DNA from: Pokkaliibacter sp046614695
GTDB taxonomy: Bacteria > Pseudomonadota > Gammaproteobacteria > Pseudomonadales > Balneatricaceae
Length of the DNA stretch: 64,000 nt
Direction of reading: 5' to 3'
Assembly: GCF_046614695.1 (NCBI RefSeq)
Contig: NZ_JBKKHQ010000017.1
Span: 124,001-188,000, forward strand
Part shown: positions 60,299 to 64,000 of the stretch, one piece after another
How the letters are laid out: every line of letters starts with the position of its first letter
Position numbering within the stretch: position 1 is the stretch's first letter
Translations under genes and position numbers: made by a program
The notes under the pieces: model-generated
Database searches by the model: none
Seen by the model: only the letters and a program-made list of their open reading frames with translations
What the model was told of the DNA's origin: nothing

Positions 60299-61637
60299 CG
60301 CACAGCTCCTTCTGCAATTGATCCAGCTCTTTCTCGAGGTGCTTTAGCCACTCACGCCAGTCATCGGTCTGCTTGACCTCGTTATTCCATTGCCGATGCT
60401 CAGGGTCGCCCACTTCGAGTCCCACCTGTCGCAGGTAACGGTTGAGCCAGTTGGCAAAGCGCTCACGGATTTCCTGTTTCCAGTCACCCTGACGCCACTT
60501 TTTACGAAACTCCTCATCCTCTTCCGTGCGATAAGGGTCAAGCCATAAGGCTTCCGCTTCTGCCAGTCGGCACTCAGGGGCTTTGCTCCAGCCTGCCGGA
60601 AGTTGCCAGAACTCAGCGCTGAACTGCAGCAGTTCATCGACCAGTTTGGAGGTCAGGGAGAAACGGGTTTCACGCGTGCGCAGGTTTTTTGGCGGATTGC
60701 CCACGAGAAAACCCTGCAAGGCGCGCACGGTTTGCCAGACCTCACGCCGACGACTAAACCGTGGGAAAACAGAATCGGTCCGCAGCGGCGGTGTTACTAA
60801 GCGGCGGTCCCAGCGCGGGGGCAGCGAAGCGAGCAGGTAGTTGTTACCACCTCGTTCGCTATTGAGCTGGCTGATATTTTGAGGCTTGGTGCCACCCAGT
60901 TTCTGCACCGCGAGGGCAGGGTAGTCGTAATAACCGGTGTCGTGCGGCTCGCCTTTGCGACGGGCCTCACGCGCGGCTTTAGCTTCCTCGCCAAAGCGGT
61001 GCTGGTTAATCTGCTGAAAGACCTGATGGCTGAGCGAGCTGGCATAAAGCGGTGCCAACAGGTGGTAATGCTCGTCATTCAGAGGATCATCTCCCGTCAT
61101 CCAGTACACCTGCTTCGCCCGTTGGTGGCTGGAAGTATTACCACGGCTGGCGACCAGACCGGCGAAAGCATCGCGCCACTGCTGTGCCTGCCCGGCATCT
61201 TCACTTAAGGCAGAGGTGAAAGCCGCGTCATTGGCGCAGGCTAGCGCCAGCAAGCTTTGACCTGCCTCATTGCTGAGCTTGAGGAATTTATACACATCCA
61301 GAGCGGCGGCATTACCTACCACATCGGCGCTGAAGTTGGCCGGTAAGTCATGGCTGCCAAGGACTTCATGCTGGGGTAAGTCGCTTGGTGTGACATAAAG
61401 ATTCGTCCCCCGCGCATCGGGGTGAATCGCTTTTAAGGTATGGGTGACGCTTTGAATTTGCCCCACACGTCGCGCGGCATCCTCCAGCCAGGTGCTGTAC
61501 TGATATTGTTCGGTCAGCGCGTGGTATTTCGGGTCATCAGGCGAGAGCTTATCAAGCTTTGCCTCTAAGCGTTCCTTGATAAAAGCAGCGATCAGCGCAC
61601 GGAGCTTGATCGCTTCATTTTGCGGGTTTTCTGTCAT
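60291..61637 (-). CDS. csy1: Type I-F Cascade large subunit Csy1 (Cas8f)
   Basis: Csy1 recognises the PAM and opens target DNA at the tail of the I-F complex. The ATG at 61637 is chosen because GAAGGAG lies 6 bases upstream; an ATG at 61655 is in frame. The 448-residue product (Pa 434) shows KLSPDDPKYHALTEQYQYST, WLEDAARRVGQIQSVTHTLK, NAAALDVYKFLKLSNEAGQS, QVYWMTGDDPLNDEHYHLLAP, the Lys/Arg-rich region AKAAREARRKGEPHD and KLGGTKPQNISQLNSERGGN. It starts 33 bp after cas3 and overlaps csy2. Confidence 0.96.
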   Translation of the reverse strand: MTENPQNEAIKLRALIAAFIKERLEAKLDKLSPDDPKYHALTEQYQYSTWLEDAARRVGQIQSVTHTLKAIHPDARGTNLYVTPSDLPQHEVLGSHDLPANFSADVVGNAAALDVYKFLKLSNEAGQSLLALACANDAAFTSALSEDAGQAQQWRDAFAGLVASRGNTSSHQRAKQVYWMTGDDPLNDEHYHLLAPLYASSLSHQVFQQINQHRFGEEAKAAREARRKGEPHDTGYYDYPALAVQKLGGTKPQNISQLNSERGGNNYLLASLPPRWDRRLVTPPLRTDSVFPRFSRRREVWQTVRALQGFLVGNPPKNLRTRETRFSLTSKLVDELLQFSAEFWQLPAGWSKAPECRLAEAEALWLDPYRTEEDEEFRKKWRQGDWKQEIRERFANWLNRYLRQVGLEVGDPEHRQWNNEVKQTDDWREWLKHLEKELDQLQKELCDE

Positions 61638-61670
61638 AGCTACTCCTTCAGTCATGAACGTAAAAGTGGG

Positions 61671-64000
61671 CTATCGGTGTTGCCTGAATCCCAGCACCGG
61701 GTGAAAGCGCCAGCCTTGGGTATTCACTGGCAGTCGCATGGTGGCAAAGCGCCAGGCGCAGTCTTTAAGGGGCATGTCCAGCTCATCCGCTAATGCGGTC
61801 AAAGCGCTGAGAAGATCTGTTTCTCCCCAGGGGCTGATGCCATTGCTGGTAAAAATACCCTCGCCGTCATAGCGCATCAGGCTGTTATCAATCAGCAGGG
61901 TTTTGGGCGCGCGTGGGTCGCTGCGGTCGATTTCATGGCAGAGCAAACGCTCTTCGTCTTCATCGGGGAGGAAGACCAGCTCCTTATAGCGGCGGTCGTC
62001 CTCCCGAAACGGGAAATGCTGCGCCATCACGCCAGTTAAATGCAGATGCGGGATGTCCCAGCAGCTGTAAGCGCCGAGTGGTGCAAGGGTTGGGGTAGTG
62101 CTGGCGCGGCCTCGGCGACTATTACTGGCGACGGGGCTTGTGGTCTCGGGTGCCAGCATCGTTGTGCGGGTCCTCTGATGCTCCAGATCGACCAGATTGG
62201 TGTGAGGTTCCAGCGGCGTGCGCTCAAGCAGTCGTGGACGGGCATCCATCTGCTGGTATTGCGATGGCGTCAGAATGTCCCCCAGCCGGTGGCTTTTCAG
62301 CTGAGTTGATTGGGTTTCATATCCCGGACGGCAGAAGGCGGGTTTGTCTGGTGCTTTCAGATGGTGGACGTTGGTATCGAGAATCAGCAGGTTGGGTTTC
62401 TCACAACCTCCTGAGCGATGGCGACGGACGCGCCCCGCCAACTGAATCAACGAGCGCATCGAGGAAGGTTCTGCAATGGCCCAGTCATAGTCATGGTCGC
62501 GGCCGACTTCGGTGACAGGGCTGCCGAGTACCACAAAGACCTGTTGCGGCTCAGGATGATGATCAATGCGCTGGCGAATATCCGGTAAATCAAACACCGC
62601 CTGAGGCTGGCGACGGTTTAACGCCTGATCCAGCCGGTACTCAATCGCGGAGCGTAAAAATAGCGGAAATTGCGAGTGATAAACGCAGAGGTGAATACGC
62701 CAGTCTGCCGCGACAGGATGGGTAAACAGCGCCACAGCGACCTCGATCAGCGGCTCGATATTGGCCATGCGGATTAACCCAAAACTGATGCGTTTTTGGC
62801 TATGGGGATCCTTGCTGGCGTGGGCGAAGTGCAACGCCTGTAGGTGCTCGACCAGTAAAGGCGCGATGGCGTTGCCGATATCCTCACGTTTGATGATGGG
62901 CGCGGGCATGGCCAGCAGCTGTGCTAACCGCCGCGCCTCTTGCGCTGCCAGTCGGCTGGCCCGCTGTTCAGCAAACTGCCTATGCTGCTGGCTAAAGAGG
63001 GCTTCGGTGGCGCAATCACTGGCCAGACATTGATGTTCATCCACCCAGGCGCAAGCAATATCGACCGCTAAACCCGGCTCACCGCGCTGCTGCTGGTAAG
63101 CTTCGCGACCTTGCCGATAGGCATTGAATAACCCTTGTAAGAGCGCAGGCGGTAAGGTCGCGGAGGACAGCACAATACGGCTGCCCAGCAAACCGCACCA
63201 ATACACCAGTCGCGTCAGTGCGTAGCTGTCGGCCAGATCAAAATCGTCCGGCTCATCCAGAATCAAATCACTGCTTAACAGGCGCAGCATCGGCAATATT
63301 TGTGCGCCGCCTCGCAGGCTTTCGGTGGTGGGCATCAGGTGGTCAATCGTACAGACCAGAATCGGCGCTTCAAGTAACTGGCGGCTACGGCCTTCCAGCA
63401 TCAGGCGTGATAGCAATGGATGCCCTTCGGTGTTGCCCTCAAAACGCAGATGGTTGTCTTCTTCCAGTAACGAGGCGGCAGAGGCAGAGCCGTTCTTCTC
63501 GGCCTGTTCCTGATAGTGTTCCTGCAATTGTCGATGGGCACTGCCGCCGACGAGTACCGCTAGCTCATCATCCTGTAAATGCAGATGATCCCGCAGGGCG
63601 TTGCCGGTTTGCAGCGTCAGGGTGCGAAGACCGAGGGCGATGGTGAAGCGCGCACCTTGCTGCGGGTCCGCCAGTGCGTAAGCGATGCGACCATTGGCGA
63701 GGGTTTTGCCGCAGCCGGTAGAGGCCATGTTGACGACAAACAATCCCTGTCGCTCTGATCGTTCCCGTAACGAGACGGCCATATCGGCGGCTTTGTCCTG
63801 CCAGCGAAAGGCGACATTCTCGCTGCGGCGGCGAAGACCACGGTGACGCGCCAGTCGGGGCAACTGCCGTTCAACATTGGGGAGCGCATGGCTGACCAGA
63901 CTGGCATGGGCACATACGCCCAGCAGATGCTCATCCAATGGTTGGTTCATCGCGCCGGTGGCACGCAGGGTGTTGGCAAAAAGCGGGTAATCTTTCTCGC
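61671..64000 (-). CDS. cas3: Type I-F Cas3 helicase-nuclease (Cas2-3 fusion type), 5' part outside window
   Basis: The frame is open to the window edge; the visible 776 residues are the C-terminal two thirds of a protein normally about 1,070-1,100 long. The fused Cas2 and most of the HD nuclease lie beyond the window. The piece begins EKDYPLFANTLRATGAMNQP, then comes the helicase: Walker A FVVNMASTGCGKTLANGRIA, DExD-type SDLILDEPDDFDLAD, IVLSSATLPPALLQGLFNA (motif III SAT), the motif V region VVLGSPVTEVGRDHDYDWAI and motif VI SLIQLAGRVRRHRSG. Cas3 is recruited by target-bound Csy complex and degrades DNA. The first in-frame ATG (63950) is internal and not the start. Confidence 0.95.
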   Translation of the reverse strand, partial: EKDYPLFANTLRATGAMNQPLDEHLLGVCAHASLVSHALPNVERQLPRLARHRGLRRRSENVAFRWQDKAADMAVSLRERSERQGLFVVNMASTGCGKTLANGRIAYALADPQQGARFTIALGLRTLTLQTGNALRDHLHLQDDELAVLVGGSAHRQLQEHYQEQAEKNGSASAASLLEEDNHLRFEGNTEGHPLLSRLMLEGRSRQLLEAPILVCTIDHLMPTTESLRGGAQILPMLRLLSSDLILDEPDDFDLADSYALTRLVYWCGLLGSRIVLSSATLPPALLQGLFNAYRQGREAYQQQRGEPGLAVDIACAWVDEHQCLASDCATEALFSQQHRQFAEQRASRLAAQEARRLAQLLAMPAPIIKREDIGNAIAPLLVEHLQALHFAHASKDPHSQKRISFGLIRMANIEPLIEVAVALFTHPVAADWRIHLCVYHSQFPLFLRSAIEYRLDQALNRRQPQAVFDLPDIRQRIDHHPEPQQVFVVLGSPVTEVGRDHDYDWAIAEPSSMRSLIQLAGRVRRHRSGGCEKPNLLILDTNVHHLKAPDKPAFCRPGYETQSTQLKSHRLGDILTPSQYQQMDARPRLLERTPLEPHTNLVDLEHQRTRTTMLAPETTSPVASNSRRGRASTTPTLAPLGAYSCWDIPHLHLTGVMAQHFPFREDDRRYKELVFLPDEDEERLLCHEIDRSDPRAPKTLLIDNSLMRYDGEGIFTSNGISPWGETDLLSALTALADELDMPLKDCAWRFATMRLPVNTQGWRFHPVLGFRQHR

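Noticed and set aside
1..64000. tRNA genes, rRNA genes, insertion sequences, prophage or integrase genes.
   Set aside because: None was recognised on either strand; even the CRISPR-Cas locus has no visible mobility gene or flanking direct repeat within the window.

Overview
The window is a stretch of gammaproteobacterial chromosome, moderately GC-rich by eye. Gene content and order (exbB-exbD-tonB, zapA-6S RNA-ygfA, ygfB-pepP-ubiH-ubiI, tesA/ybbA-ybbP, yrfG-hslR-hslO-pckA, ompR-envZ, dsbB beside rsd/algQ) mix Escherichia-like and Pseudomonas-like arrangements. This suggests a marine or halophilic Oceanospirillales-type bacterium; the species cannot be named from the sequence. No tRNA, rRNA, insertion sequence or prophage was seen.

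Layout. 1-5 kb: the start of an Lrp/AsnC regulator, a Fur-controlled TonB energising operon, and leuA behind a long structured leader. 5-12 kb: a large MscK-type mechanosensitive channel, an orphan DctB-like sensor kinase and an AEC permease. 12-15 kb: an EVE protein, a 43-residue membrane protein, ygfA, 6S RNA and zapA. 15-20 kb: ygfB-pepP-ubiH-ubiI-gcvH. 20-26 kb: an HDOD protein, rlmI, an alpha/beta hydrolase divergent from a MerR regulator with a recognisable operator between them, maoP-hdfR and tas. 26-31 kb: a two-component pair, rdgB and hemW. 31-38 kb: tesA against ybbA-ybbP, trmL, a second HDOD protein, ubiC-ubiA. 38-45 kb: cysQ, yrfG-hslR-hslO, pckA and a short malic enzyme. 45-56 kb: envZ-ompR divergent from a PAS-GGDEF-EAL protein with degenerate catalytic motifs, then dgkA, tex, gshA, an orphan FliL-like protein, dsbB and rsd.

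56.8-64 kb is the accessory part: a type I-F CRISPR-Cas locus on the minus strand. It holds cas3 (the 5' part lies beyond the window), csy1, csy2, csy3 and cas6f, then a leader and an array of 12 perfect 28-bp repeats, one degenerate end repeat and 12 spacers of 32 bp. The leader carries a consensus IHF site, a boxA antitermination element just before the first repeat and an 8-bp inverted repeat. These are the most interesting regulatory signals in the window. The array ends against a perfect 12-bp inverted-repeat terminator that it appears to share with rsd on the other strand.

Functional themes: ubiquinone synthesis is well represented (ubiC, ubiA, ubiH, ubiI), as are gluconeogenic C4/C3 exchange (pckA, malic enzyme), heat and redox protection (hslR, hslO, gshA, dsbB) and envelope sensing (envZ-ompR, mscK, orphan kinases). 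Most genes are ordinary housekeeping genes. The points worth a second look are the CRISPR leader, the leuA leader RNA, the MerR operator, the degenerate c-di-GMP protein, the small ORFs and the short tandem repeats.
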